From Dama dama (lineage: Eukaryota > Chordata > Mammalia > Artiodactyla > Cervidae): a stretch of 64,000 nt of DNA. This document shows, in pieces, positions 25,187-36,699 of this stretch; within the stretch, counting starts at the first letter, position 1, and each line of letters starts with the position of its first letter. Where the stretch lies: positions 29,707,981-29,771,980 of the forward strand of contig NC_083693.1 in assembly GCF_033118175.1 (NCBI RefSeq). The letters are read 5' to 3'. A program made the translations under genes and the position numbers. The notes beneath the pieces are model-generated. The model did not search any database. It was not told where the DNA came from and worked only from the letters and a program-made list of their open reading frames with translations.

Positions 25187-25303
25187 CGGGGCTTCCCTGG
25201 CATTCTGGTGGTTAAGACTGTGCTTTCAGCATAGGGAGCATGGGTTTGACCCCTGGTCGGGGAACTAAGATGCCCTGCGGAGTAGCCAAAGAAAAAACCC
25301 AAA
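25187..25303 (+). mobile_element. CHR-type tRNA-derived SINE
   Basis: It starts gggcttccctggcattctgg, contains tttgacccctggtcggggaa and ends gtagccaaagaaaaaac. Confidence 0.85.
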
Positions 25304-25673
25304 ACAACTCCATGCTGTGTTTATTTCAAAGCTTCACTGTGACTGGACTATACCTAGGAAACTCATTTCAAAATCAACATAAACCTATTTATCTCACCAT
25401 TGGCCTGGTAGCCATCACTGCCCTAAACCAACAAGTCTGTCTATGAAAAATGAACCATAATATAGGCCCAGTAATAATCCTGTGTGTGTTAAAACTGGTA
25501 ACAAATCTTAGCAAAGTACTCCCCAAACTATAAACTTAAGTTATTAAATAAAACAAGTTCTAAGACTATCTCCAAAGTTAAAAAAAAAAATGAAAGAACA
25601 TGCAAGTGTACAGATGGTTAGAGATGGTCAAAGTTCTTAGCTTCCCAGGAACCCTGGCTTGGGAGAGTAGTAC

Positions 25674-25745
25674 CTTATCCATATGGAAGATCAAATCCAA
25701 TTCACAAACATTTTCGAAACACTTGTCCAGAGTCTCCACGAAAAC
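25674..25745 (-). CDS. AP3S2: AP3S2 coding exon 4
   Basis: This 72-base exon encodes 24 residues (VFVETLDKCFENV followed by CELDLIFHMDK), helix-rich C-terminal half of the sigma fold. It is bounded by cctag on the acceptor side and a GTACTA donor, and it begins and ends in phase 0. Intron 4 follows and runs off the left edge. Confidence 0.97.
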
Positions 25746-28700
25746 CTAGGAAACAAGTAGAAATAGATACACAATTCCTATCTTCATAAAATGTCACATG
25801 AGAAAGTAAAGGGGGCAGTCAAGATACTATTTGCCTTATGATAAATCTCAAAAACCAACAAAAAACCCCAATGCACTCCAAACCACCCAGCTGATCACCC
25901 TACTTATCCCAATCTGAAGGGGGCAACTGAGGACAGGACCACCTTGTTTTCAGTTTAAACACAACCAGCAGAGACATGTAGCTTTCTTTCCCCTTTTATA
26001 AGATGCTAGTTTATTAATATACAAAAGAATAAAAAAATAACTACTTATATTATGTCCTTTCCCCAAGCCGCCACTTACACATGCAAAAAAATTTTTTCAT
26101 TATGATGGTGTTAACAGCTCTGTCCAGCTAATTTCAATGAACGTTAACTTTAAAATACTTTTCCATGAATCAACTTAATTAACATGCTTAACAATTTTAG
26201 TTTACCTTTAAATATAAGACTTAAAACAGAAAAGTATACAAATGATAAGGGTACAGCTTAATGAGTTCAGAATGAACATACCATGTAAACGCCATCCTGA
26301 TTCTGAAATGCAGCATTAGAGCTCCCTAGAAGCCCCCTCTCCAAAGGTAACCACCATCCTAACTCTTACCATCAATTTAGTTTTGCCAGCCCCTGAATCT
26401 ACATAAAAGGTGGCAAATTAACCTTTCCTTACACTGCTACTTACACTCAAGTTTTTCCAAACTAGCAAAGTATCACTTAGGGAATACATATCACATGACA
26501 AAACTATACAGAGAAGCAAAGCAATGATCAACTTAAAAGTCTGAAAAAGTGAATAAGGATAGAATTGAGGAGGGACATATAGGAGATTTAAGGCCCTAGC
26601 AACGTACTGTTTCTTAATCTGGGTGACAGTTTCTTCTTTAAATTGGTATTCTTCAAACTATACATAGTCATGTTTTCCATATTTGTTATATATACAAGTT
26701 TCACAATAAAAATTACTTAAAAACAACAGTAGTCTTATTGGGATTCTGACTGGGTTTTAGTAATTTATAAACTGGAAGTACAGGTGACCCTTGGGCAACA
26801 CAGGTTTGAACAGTGTGGGTCCACTTACGCTCAGACTTTTTTCAATAGTAAGCACTGTAGTACTACACAATCTCTAGCTGGTTGAATCCAAAGATGAGGA
26901 ACCATGGACATAGAGGAAATGTGTACACAGAAGAACTGTGTATACAGAGGAACTGGGTATACAGAAGGGTCCACCGTAAGTTACATGCAGATTTTTAACA
27001 GCATGGAGAGTCAGCACCCCTGCCCCTGTGTTATTCAACGGTCAACTGTACTGACATTTTAAAAGTAACTTATGTATGTATATGTATAATTTAATCATTT
27101 TCTCAAAGGCAAAGGGTATGCTTTAATTTATTTTGCTCTTTTATCATATTTTCAGCAGAATTTCAAAGTTTTCTCCATATAGATCTTACATTTTTACATT
27201 TATCCCTGGGTACCTGAAGGAAATTTTTGCTATCATGAGTGGGCCCCTTTTAAATTTTATGTTTTCTAAGTTATTATTGCTAAGGGAAAGCTACTAATTT
27301 TCATACATTAAACCTGTATCCAGTCCCTGAATTCTACTGATAGTTGTTTTCCAATTGTTTTGGATTTTCCAGGTGGATAAGAATTTCATCTGCAACCATT
27401 ACATATTCTGAAGCCTAGTAAAGCCAATCACTCATCACTGCCCTTTTCTTCTCAAAACATATTTCTGCATTTCTTGGCCATTCATTTTTCCTGATAAACT
27501 TTCTCTTCACCAAGTTCAACAAGATCTCCTGGATTTACACTCGGTTTCCCATTTCATCTATTGATCACTACTGTCGTCTTTGCTCTCTTTATTCTCTTCC
27601 CAGTAAAGAGGACACTTGTAGCTCTACTTACTTCAAGAATTCCTCTATGTTCTTCCTTTAGGATTTTTTAGTTTTATTGGACTCAATGTCAAGTATTTCA
27701 TACTAAGCTAATTTCCAAACATTAGATATCCTTTGTCACTACTGTAAGTGAAATTTTAATTACGAATTTTCTAGCTGCTTTCATAAGAGGAAATTCAATT
27801 TTGATAAACTGGTCTCATATTCTGCCATTTTGCTCGTATCATTCATTACCTATTACAATCTCCGCTCACTTTTTTCTTTTTTTAAGGTTTTCTAGGTACA
27901 AGATCAGGCCATCTTACAGTGATAACTTACCTCTCTCCTCCTTAACTATGTTATTTATTTATTTCTTTTCTAATCACTCATTACAAATGTTTGCTCAAAT
28001 TAGAGTGAACGTTAAGAGACACCCTTTTGATAAATGCCTATAATTTCTCCCCTGAGAAAACTCTGGCTCTTGGTTTTAAAACTAAAATTGGCTGTTTCTG
28101 GGTGACTGGGGGAGAGGAGAAGAAAGATGTTTTCACTATATACTCTTGGTATACCTTTTGAATTTTGAGCCACATAAGTGTATTATTTCTTCAACAATAA
28201 AAACTGAATAAACATGCACTACATAACCAAGTAAAAATACTTCCTATTTCAATTTAAGAGTACTTCAGAAAAATAATTTGGGTAATTATTTCTCTGAGCA
28301 TCTACTGGATGAAATTACATTAGTTTCTACTATCTTTCTTATTGCTGTAACAAAGATGTGGCTCAGATGGTGAAGAGTTCACCTGCAATGCAGGAGACCT
28401 GGGTTCGATTTCTGGGGTGGGAAGATCCCTTGGAGGAAGAAATGGCAACCCACTCCAGTATTCTTGCCTGGAGAATCCCCATGGACAGAGGAGCTTGGCG
28501 GGCTACAGTCCATGGGGTCACAAAGAGTTGGACATGACTGAGCGACTAAGCACACACACAAGAATATTTCATTGTTAAACTGACTTGTATCCTTGGAATA
28601 AAGACTATTAAGGTATAATGGATAATTCTTTTAGTATGTAGTATTCCAGAGAGAAAAAAATTTAGTTAGAAAAGAACATCTTACTTATAAATCAAAACAA

Positions 28701-31700
28701 CTGCTCATACACAAAGAGCCAAAACATGAAACAAAAACCCTTACACCAGCAAAACATGAGTGATTTAAGATCATACTGCTTGTTAATGGGAGAATCCAAA
28801 ACAAGAGACAGGTCTCATGACTCCTTGCTTCAACAAATAACCGGCTAAGATTTTATTTAATGATTCTGTCCAATAGTAATACGTAATATCTGATTAATAT
28901 TTTCTTTTTGAGAGGCTTTTGGATCATAACCAATCTACTCCATAAAATAAGCAGTACGATTTTTTTTAGTCTGAGTTTAAAAAATAACTTACATAATAGA
29001 GGCTTTCTTGTACTTTAACATTTAAAAAAAAATCTACTGAGTCTATTAGGGAGTCAGTTTTTCATTTAACCTTTCTTATTTCATTAGGATATTGGATTCA
29101 AGGTCTTTCTGTGGACCTACTTTGGATATTTATTTTTTGGAGTCAATTATTTCAAATACATTGGCATTATAACTATGTATTTCAACCTCTAAAAACATTT
29201 TGATGGTTTCTTTTTCTGACTTTTATTCTCTTTTTATTAGGATAACTATTGATTTTATTGTCTTTTAAAAGATCAAACCTCTTACTTCCTATTATTTTCA
29301 CCTTTTATTTATCTATCTTCCCAAATCTAATACACCCTAAGTATTTAATAAATGTCCATAATATTAAAAAGTTACATTTCTCTGTCTTGTTAAATAGATA
29401 CCTGAATTACATCTCCTCCAAAAACTGGAGCTCAATTTAAAAAATATATTATCACTATATTTCATTTATTTTCTAATACATTTGTTACATGCACATTCCT
29501 ATAGCATTCTATAGTGTAAAATACTTAACACATTGTCACAATTGAATTCTATGACATAGTATTTTAGATTTTTTTAGTTAAAATATAGTTGACATATAAT
29601 ATGATGTTAGCTTCCGATATACTACATAGTGATTTGACTTTTGCATATATTATGATACAATCAACACAATTAAGACTAGTAACCATCTGTTTCCAAACAC
29701 AGTTATTGAAATATTATGGGTCATATTCCTTAAGTTGTATATTATATCCCCGGCTCATTTGTTTTACATCCAGAGGTCTGCACTCTTAGTCCTCTCTACC
29801 TATGCTGCCCTCCCCCTATCGTCCTTCCCTGACAACCATCCACTTGCAGAGACAACCATTCTCTGCAAGTCTGTTTCCATTTTTACAACCTAAGATTTCA
29901 ATATCAGATGGTGGATCCATGACTCAAACCCAGGTTTTCTGATTCTAGATCTTGAGCTCTTTCCATTATACCACATTGACTCTCAATATCCAATCTGACT
30001 CGGGTGTTAAGAAAGCATTTAAAATTACCACAGAGATGAGTCTTTTTGGCTGTTTCCAGTATTTATTTATACTTCTATATATGATAAGTGAACATGATAT
30101 ACGAAAATTTTAAACTAATACTAAATCATTTTCTCGATGTGAATGGGTAAAATATATAAATAAAATGAAAAGTTGCTATATCCAAGAATATAACCTTTTG
30201 GAAGAGAATAGTATATGTAAAATAAAAATACACACTCAAAATTTCCATTTCTTTATCCTAAAGTTTATTAAATTTAGCTTCTTTAATTTTTTCTTAACAA
30301 AACAAAATACAGTTGTAAATAAGTAAAGTTTATATTTTATAGCTAGAGTTTTCTATAATTGGTGTTATTAGGTTTTACACAAGCTCTTTTTGAGTGCTTT
30401 CAACTTAAGTGACTTGTTGAAGTCACACAAAGTCTATCTAGAATATAATATACCAAATAATGGAATTGTCCTAATTAATGGTTCCGAGTACAGGGTCCCA
30501 CATACCTCAATTTCTATGAAAGTAACGAAAACAAATCTGTAAGCCATTTCTAAATTTCAAAAAGCCTAAAATATCATGTTTACCTATGTCAAGACTGTAC
30601 ATAGTAGACAAAATATCAAGTTCCTTTGTTTCAGGCTAGAATTACAAGTGAAAATATAAAGTATGTATTTTAAAATATCATTTAGTTTGATACTTGAAAA
30701 AAAATTTCAAAACATGACATGATAGTATAATTTATAATGACAAGTATTTGGTATCCATCCTTGTTGCTGGCTCCTAAAAACCTTGGAATTTCCAAAGTGA
30801 CAGGGTTGTCTTGTTCTGCTAATAAGGTTAACTTTTGGAAAGCACCAAAGAATGGGGGCTGGTTGCCATGGGAACCAACTGTATGACTGGAAACTTTGAG
30901 TCCCACTTACTGATCTCTGGGAGGGGAGAGGGGATGCAGACTCAATCAATCACCAATGGGCAATGACTCAATCAATCATGTCTATGTAAAGAGGCCTCCA
31001 TAAAACCAGAAGGGACAGGTTTCAGAGAGCTTCTAGGTGAGTAAACGTGGAGATTTGAGGAGAGTGGCGTGCCAGGAGAGGGCACAGAAGCTCCATGCCC
31101 TTTTCCCCTACCTTGTACTATGCATCTCTTCCATCTGACTGTTCCTAAGTTATATCCTTTCACAGTAAGCTAGTAGAGAGTAAAATGTTTCTCTATAAAG
31201 TTCTGTGAGCCACTCTAGCAAATTAACTGAACCTGAGGAGGAAATCATGTGGGGAGGCAATCTTGGGCATATTCAATCTACAGGCTGTCAGTCAAATGCA
31301 CAGGTGACAGACAACCCGGACCTGACATCGGTATCCACCTTCAGGGAGATAAGTGTCAGAATTGAGTAAATTTGTGGGACCCCTGGTGAGTGTCCATGGA
31401 GAACTGAGTTACCTGCTTCAGGTGCGGGGTGGGGGGAGTATACATATAGGAATTGGTGTCAGACTCATAAGAAAACCAAGGGCAGTGAGAGAGCTGGAGA
31501 AGCAAAGAACCTAAAAGCGCTAAGAATGGTTGAGGGTTGCTAAGGAGCTTTCTCATAGCACCACCTGGTGGACATGCAGCAATGTTTACCAGTATCAATA
31601 AAGGACTGACTAAAGGATCTACATACAGATCAAAAATTTTTAGCTACTACAGATTTTTAGCTACTAAAAATCCATACCAAACTCTCTGAAGTGGCTACTA

Positions 31701-34700
31701 TCATTATGTGCTACACATACCTGGATGAGGTCCAAGATCCCAAGTTCACTCTCTGAGGAATCCACACAAAATACAAAGTAAAGGGTAGCATAATGCCGAT
31801 AAATCAGTTTGTAGTCAGAGCCACCAATCAAACTGCAGAAGATAGGAAACATTTAAAAGCTTGTATTTGAATTGAACATATCAAAGACAAACTCTGTGCC
31901 AAGGAATGAAAATGGGCCCAAAAGAAAGAGGGAGGGTAGGCCAAACAATAGGCCATTTCCACCAGGTGAAGGGCAACCAAATTTGGCAGAGGTGCTTAAA
32001 GCCATTTTACTTCATTTTTTCTTCTACCCATCCTCCCAGGAACCAAACATTTAAATATCTGAAGCACAATCATTTAATAGCTTCCCAAACAGAGCGGAGT
32101 CTCTCCCTGAGCAGACTATGCTTAGCTCAGCTCAACTGCATCAGATACTCACCCAACACTTAAGCACTGCCTGAGGAAGCAATAATGGCATGATGACGGG
32201 CACCCAAAAGTGGATATATGGGGAGAAAACTGATGATTTACCTCCCACCCTCCAAGAAGTTACAGATGTTGTCATCCCGTTTGAGAACTAAATGAAAGGT
32301 CTCTCGAACAATCTGCTGCTGAATTTCTTCTGGCTATGGAATAAAAGAAATAAACTGAGTCAGTGGAAAAGCCTGAAAAACTACATCCCATCAAAGAGGA
32401 CAGACAGGAAGCCAAGTGCTTCCAAATAGGAATGATCTGAACATTTGGTACCAGTTTCCTGAAAGGACAGAAATGATGAGTAGAGGAAAAAATAAAAGGA
32501 GAATCTACAGAAAATGGAAAAGGCTCTGTTACAGGAAATAAAATAGGGTATATTTACCTAGATATCTAGTCCCTAACCATTACTGTCCTGCTAGGTGAGC
32601 TGATATTTCTCATACAAGGTCAAAGAATTCACATAAAAGGTTAAAAATACCTAGAAGGCACAGTCCTGAAATATTTTATATTACCCTAGAAAACATCTAT
32701 GCCAGGACAAATAACATATGTCAATAGATCTACCACTGTAAGGAAGTCAAGATGTAATCATGTACATGTTTTAAAAACCTGCATGAGAGTCCCTTGGACC
32801 GCAAGGAGATCAGATCTGTCAATCCTGAAGGAAATCAGTCCTGAATATTCAGTGAAAGGACTGATGCTGAAGCTGAAACTCCAATACTTTGGCCACCTGA
32901 TGCAAAGAACTGACTCACTGGAAAAGACCCTGATGCTGGGAAAGACTGAAGGCAGGAGGAGAAGGGGACGACAGAGGATGAGATGGTTGGATGGCATCAC
33001 CGACTTGATGGGCATGAATTTGAGCAAGCTCTGAGCTGGTGATGGACAGGGAAGGCTGGCGTGCTGTAGTCCATGGGGTTGCAGTCGGAAACAACTGAGT
33101 GACTGAACTGAACTGAGCACCAGTAATACAGACATTATATATAAGATGCTGTGTGACCAACAAAGTACTATTGAGAAAGCTGAAAATATTCTATTGAGAG
33201 ATTTGAATCTTGAACAATTGCAGATCTATAAATACCTTTTTTCACTTATTATTCACTTACTACACACCAGAAAGCTCAAATGTGATGGGATCTCTTGATG
33301 ACCCACATTTAATTTCTATTTATACATATGAGGTTCATATTAAGTATGTTTAAAAAAAAAAAGGATATGGAGAGGGAGAAATCAGTCATTAAAACAAAAA
33401 CAGGGACTTCCCTGGCAGTCTTGTGGTTAAGACTCTGCACTTCCACTGCTAGAGGTGTGAATTCAAATCCCTGGTTAGGGAACTAAGATCCCACATGTCT
33501 CTTGGCCAAAAAGAAAAAAGTAATTAAAAGCCCTAGACCAGTGCTCTCAAATCTCAATGTATAATGGGCTTTCCCCAGCGGTCCAATGGTTAGGACTCTG
33601 CGCTTTCACTGCTAAGGACACAGGTTCAGTCTCTGGCGGGAGCAGTAAGATACCTCAAGTGAGATGTCTCAGCCAAAAAAAAGCAACAACAACAACAACA
33701 ACTCAGTGAGTTTGAATAATGAATCACCTGGAAATACTGTTAAAATGCAGACTAATTTAGTAGGTCTGGGGTAGGTCCTGAGACTGCAGTTCTAACAATT
33801 TTCCAGGTAATAAGAACGTTACTGATCTGAGAACCATTTTGAGCAGCAAAGCTTAAGAAAACCCTCAGACTGGACTTACCCTCAGAGTCAGAAAATAAAC
33901 TCAAGTAACATTAACCCCTTTCCCTATATAGCACTGAATTTAGGCTAGAAGTGGTTATCTAAAAGAAACAGAAGAAAAAAGAGGAAAAACATCATTGTGG
34001 AGCAAGTACTTTTCACAACTTTGACTTACACAGGTACACAGTGGCTCTCCATATTTAATGAATGGATGAATAATAAAAACTTGCTAATAACTGGTCACTG
34101 TAAGTTTAAGGAAATCAATCACTATTTTCTGGTTTCCATTTAAAAGAACTCACAAAGTTTATAGACGCCAGGATGTTGTAAAGGCTTAACTCTGTGTACC
34201 CAGAAATACAAATCATGCTAAGCACCGGCATTTTTAAACCAAAAAAAAAATCTTGAAAACTAAAGCCTTTTATCTGACTTTACCAGGAAGTGATGGTAGT
34301 CGGTGGGTAAATAGTATGAAATGGTGAGGCTACCTAATTTCTAATTCAACAAAATAGTGAATTACCAATTGCTTACATCTCTCAGTGATTTTCATAATCC
34401 CTCATATCTTTTAGGACTCTGCAGTTTCCAAGGTTATTTTCACTCAGGAGCTAATTTAGTTCTTAAAAATCCTACGCTCTCCAGAGAAGATATACAGATG
34501 TCAGTAAGGGCATGAAAAAATCAGTCATTAGGAAAAAAGCAAAACCACAAGAAGAATCCACTTAACACCTACTAAAATATCTTTAATCAAAAAGATAATA
34601 GAAAATGTTGACAGAGAGGTAGAAAAATTAGAATTTAAAAAAATGTTTATTTTTGGCTGCGTTGAGTCTTAGTCGCAGCACACAGGCTCAGTAGTTGCGG

Positions 34701-36699
34701 GATTGGCTTAGTTGCCCCAGGGCACATGGGATCTTAGATCCCCAATCAAGGATTCAACCTGAGTCCCCTGCATTGGAAGGTGGATTCTCAACCTCTGGAC
34801 CATCAGGGAAGTTCCAAGCTGTATTTCTTATATACTGTTGATAGGAATGTAAAATGGCATAGCCACTTTAGAAACCAGTTTGGCAGTTCATCCAAACGAC
34901 AACTACAAAGTCACTATGTGACTCAGCAATTCTACTCCGAGATACATACCCAAGAGAAATGAAAATACACACTCACACAAAAAGCTTATACAGGAATGTT
35001 TATAGCTGCATTATTCACAAGAGCCAGGGGTAGAAACAGCATCTGATGAATGGGTAATCAAAATGTGATAGATCCACTCAATGGATTATGTGCCAAGTCA
35101 CTTTACTAGCGTCTGACTCATTACTACCCTGGGGACTATAGCCCACCAGGTTCCTCTGTCCATGGGATTCTCCAGGCAAGAATACTGGAGTGGGTTGCCA
35201 TTTCCTCCTCCAGGGGATCTGCCCCACCCAGTCACTGAACCCAGGTCTCTTATGTCTCCTGCATCGGCAAGCAGGTTCTTTATCACTAGCACCACAGGGG
35301 AAACCTATCTATGGAATGTAACTTGGCAATAAAAAGGAATAAAGAACTAGTAACACTACAACATGGATGAACCCTGAAAACGTTATACTAAAAGAAAGAA
35401 GTCAGTAATAAAAGACCACATATTGTATGACTCCATTTTACATGAAATGTCCAGAACAGACAAATTAACAGAGAAAATGGATCATTGGTTGCCTAAGACT
35501 AGGGGAACTGAGGAGGAAATACAGAATAATTGCTAATGGGTAGAATTCTTTTGGGGATAATAAAAATATTCTGAAATTGTGGTGATGGTTGCATAACTTT
35601 TAAAGTACTAAAAACCATTCCACTGTATATTTTTAAAAGGTGAACTGTATGGTATGTAACATATCACAATACCACTTTTAAAAACCTGAGAAAAATTCAC
35701 ACACAAATGCAAACTGAATAGTGTCACTGAATGTTAATATAAATCGATATGATTTAATAAAATGTAACCAAGCTAAAAATTCTATTTAAAAGGTACCCCC
35801 CAAAATTTCATTTCTATTCATTCTATTTAACAAGAGGAAATAAAGTCTGAAAGAGGTTTATTAACATAAGGGTTAAAAAAAAAAAAACGGTGCTGCTGAG
35901 GCCTGAACTTTCTGACACTTTCCCCTTTATGGTTTTCTCAGTCCACCAATTATGTATGTAACATTTTGAAACCTAGCCACGAAGAAATAAAACGTCGGGA
36001 TGCAGGAGGCAAATAATGATGCTTATTTTTTCAGAGGAACGTCTTTGTAAAATTCGAACTTGCATTATCACTCACTGAGCCCTCACGCGGCAAGATTTAT
36101 AATTTCTCAATATTTCCCACTTTGAAACTTTCTTCAATGCTACAGGATAAAAGATGTCTAGTCCCTGGGCACTCCTAGCCTACACTGAAGTAAAACAATT
36201 CCAAGAAAGCATTTTTCAAATCCTCTGGCTAAAGCAAAACCATTAAAAAGCTGTGTATTTCTTCCTCCTCGGGAAACAGGTCGTTTAGCGACCAACAAGA
36301 TTAGTAAGACTTCGTTCAAGCTGTCAAGGAGGCACACCCCCACCACCATTTAAAGTGCCCGGAGACTCTGGGAGAAGTGTCCCAGAATGGCACAGAAATG
36401 CCGGGGTCCAGGAAGAGGGAGGAAAGAGCCGGTGAAGAGTCGCGTGGGACCCAAGGCCTGAGACTGGAAGAGTCCTTCCGGGACTTCCCGTCTTCAGAAG
36501 GCTGAGTCTGGGGTCACTCATGCTGCCGGACCCCGAGGTCAGCGGGCGCTGCCAGCGTGCGCCGTACGGCCCAAAGAAAGGGAAGGGGGCGCAGGCGCCC
36601 TGAAAAGACGTGACGAAGCTGCGCACTCACGAAACGCTGGTAGAAGCGGACCAGCCGCGGCTTCCCGTGGTTATTGAAAACCAGAATCGCCTGAATCAT
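25674..36699 (-). CDS. AP3S2: AP-3 adaptor complex subunit sigma-2, coding exons 1-4 (3' part missing)
   Basis: The gene encodes the small (sigma-3B) subunit of the AP-3 heterotetramer (delta, beta-3, mu-3, sigma-3), which sorts cargo from endosomal and Golgi membranes to lysosomes and lysosome-related organelles. Four coding exons at 36631-36699, 32242-32333, 31721-31832 and 25674-25745 join to 345 bases, 115 codons, with GT-AG introns and no stop. The product starts MIQAILVFNNHGKPRL and keeps IGGSDYKLIYRHYATLYFV, the core of the clathrin-adaptor small-chain (longin) fold. Residues MIQ..V..R and GGSDYK favour AP3S2 over its paralogue AP3S1. The family length is about 193, so about 78 codons are missing. 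I found no later exon, so they probably lie left of position 1. Transcription starts in a CpG island. Confidence 0.97.
25746..26777. other. AP3S2 intron 3 sequence, unassigned part
   Basis: The region is AT-rich. About 26270-26410 resembles an old L1-type 3' sequence (ggtaaccaccatcctaactc). No exon is seen. Confidence 0.4.
26778..27053. mobile_element. Tigger2-like (TcMar) DNA transposon remnant
   Basis: The ends are inverted repeats: caggtgacccttgggcaaca on the left and gttattcaacggtcaactgt on the right. Inside are tttgaacagtgtgggtccac and a three-copy run of about 18 bases (26910-26966, units such as agaagaactgtgtataca). It is non-autonomous and lacks a transposase. Confidence 0.65.
27054..28356 (-). 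repeat. AT-rich stretch with probable antisense L1 pieces
   Basis: The segment ggattttccaggtggataag followed by aatttcatctgcaacca (about 27360-27400) resembles antisense L1 ORF2. The rest is degraded. No gene is seen. Confidence 0.35.
28357..28560 (+). mobile_element. Bov-tA SINE
   Basis: The head tgtggctcagatggtgaaga and gggttcgatttctggggtgg are followed by a well-kept Bov-A body ending gacatgactgagcgactaag and a short CA run. Confidence 0.92.
28561..29559. other. AT-rich AP3S2 intron 3 DNA
   Basis: The base composition is low in GC and consistent with degraded LINE sequence. No exon or named repeat is assigned. Confidence 0.4.
29560..29800 (-). mobile_element. Old L1 3' UTR, antisense
   Basis: The order agttgacatataatatgatg, cacaattaagactagtaacc and tatccccggctcatttg matches the reverse of L1M 3' UTR sequence. 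Confidence 0.5.
29905..29985 (-). repeat. MIR SINE tail
   Basis: The segments actcaaacccaggttttctg and gagctctttccattatacca are the reverse MIR head region with its tRNA-like end. Confidence 0.5.
29986..30759. other. AT-rich unassigned intronic DNA
   Basis: No exon or confident repeat is recognised. Confidence 0.4.
30760..31480 (+). repeat. Endogenous retrovirus-type LTR (family not fixed)
   Basis: This is a connected block with promoter-like and leader-like parts: atcaccaatgggcaatgact, catctgactgttcctaagtt, gtgagccactctagcaaatt, and a repeated gtcagaattgagtaaatttg end. I recognise it as a widespread mammalian LTR type but cannot name the family. It has no coding part and ends about 240 bases from AP3S2 exon 3. 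Confidence 0.5.
31721..31832 (-). CDS. AP3S2: AP3S2 coding exon 3
   Basis: This 112-base exon begins with the last base of a split serine codon (AG|T) and encodes LIGGSDYKLIYRHYATLYFV then FCVDSSESELGILDLIQ. The acceptor is ctgcag and the donor GTATGT. It carries the central beta strands and the most conserved motif of sigma-3. Confidence 0.98.
31833..32241. other. AP3S2 intron 2
   Basis: A short 409-base intron (GTAAAT...CTGCAG on the minus strand) without a recognised repeat. Confidence 0.8.
32242..32333 (-). CDS. AP3S2: AP3S2 coding exon 2
   Basis: This 92-base exon encodes PEEIQQQIVRETFHLVLKR then DDNICNFLEGG and ends after AG of a split serine codon. The acceptor is ccatag and the donor GTAAAT. 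Its phase-0 start is the joining point used by the human ARPIN-AP3S2 read-through. Confidence 0.98.
32334..32779. other. AP3S2 intron 1, unassigned part
   Basis: No confident repeat is seen. Confidence 0.5.
32780..33117 (+). mobile_element. BovB LINE 3' fragment
   Basis: It contains agagtcccttggaccgcaag, ctgatgctgaagctgaaact, caatactttggccacctgat and ends near gagtgactgaactgaactga. It is 5'-truncated and non-coding. Confidence 0.92.
33118..33402. other. Unassigned intronic DNA
   Basis: AT-rich, with an A-run at 33351-33362. Nothing is recognised. Confidence 0.5.
33403..33530 (+). mobile_element. CHR-type tRNA-derived SINE
   Basis: It starts gggacttccctggcagtctt, has aattcaaatccctggttagg, and ends ttggccaaaaagaaaaaag. 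Confidence 0.88.
33537..33862 (+). mobile_element. MER5A-like hAT element split by a SINE
   Basis: The outer parts are MER5A-like: cagtgctctcaaatctcaat on the left, and gaatcacctggaaatactg, tagtaggtctggggtaggtc, ctgagaaccattttgagcag on the right. The SINE at 33567-33715 lies between them, with ataatg on both sides (33561-33566 and 33716-33721) as the probable target-site duplication. Confidence 0.7.
33567..33715 (+). mobile_element. CHR-type SINE inserted in MER5A
   Basis: It reads ggctttccccagcggtccaa, acaggttcagtctctggcgg and gtctcagccaaaaaaaagca, then a (caa)n tail. It disrupts the older MER5A copy. Confidence 0.82.
33863..34549. other. Unassigned intronic DNA
   Basis: No exon or confident repeat is recognised. 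Confidence 0.4.
34640..34815 (-). mobile_element. CHR-type SINE inside L1M
   Basis: On the plus strand it begins tttttggctgcgttgagtct and ends ggaccatcagggaagttcc, a longer form of the CHR-type element in reverse. Confidence 0.85.
35092..35303 (-). mobile_element. Bov-tA SINE inside L1M
   Basis: The plus strand shows caggcaagaatactggagtg and ends with atcactagcaccacagggga, which is the tRNA-like head in reverse. Confidence 0.9.
35691..36394. other. Unassigned intron 1 DNA next to the AP3S2 promoter
   Basis: AT-rich, with an A-run at 35876-35887. GC content rises after about 36250. No exon is recognised. Confidence 0.5.

Larger units (their letters stand above)
34550..35690 (+). mobile_element. 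Old L1 (L1M) ORF2 end and 3' UTR, split by two SINEs
   Basis: L1 segments at 34550-34639, 34816-35091 and 35306-35690 read in order: tttaatcaaaaagataatag, ctgttgataggaatgtaaaa, cagcaattctactccgagat, tggcaataaaaaggaataaa, tgtggtgatggttgcataac. The CHR SINE at 34640-34815 and the Bov-tA at 35092-35303 interrupt it. No frame is intact. Confidence 0.8.
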
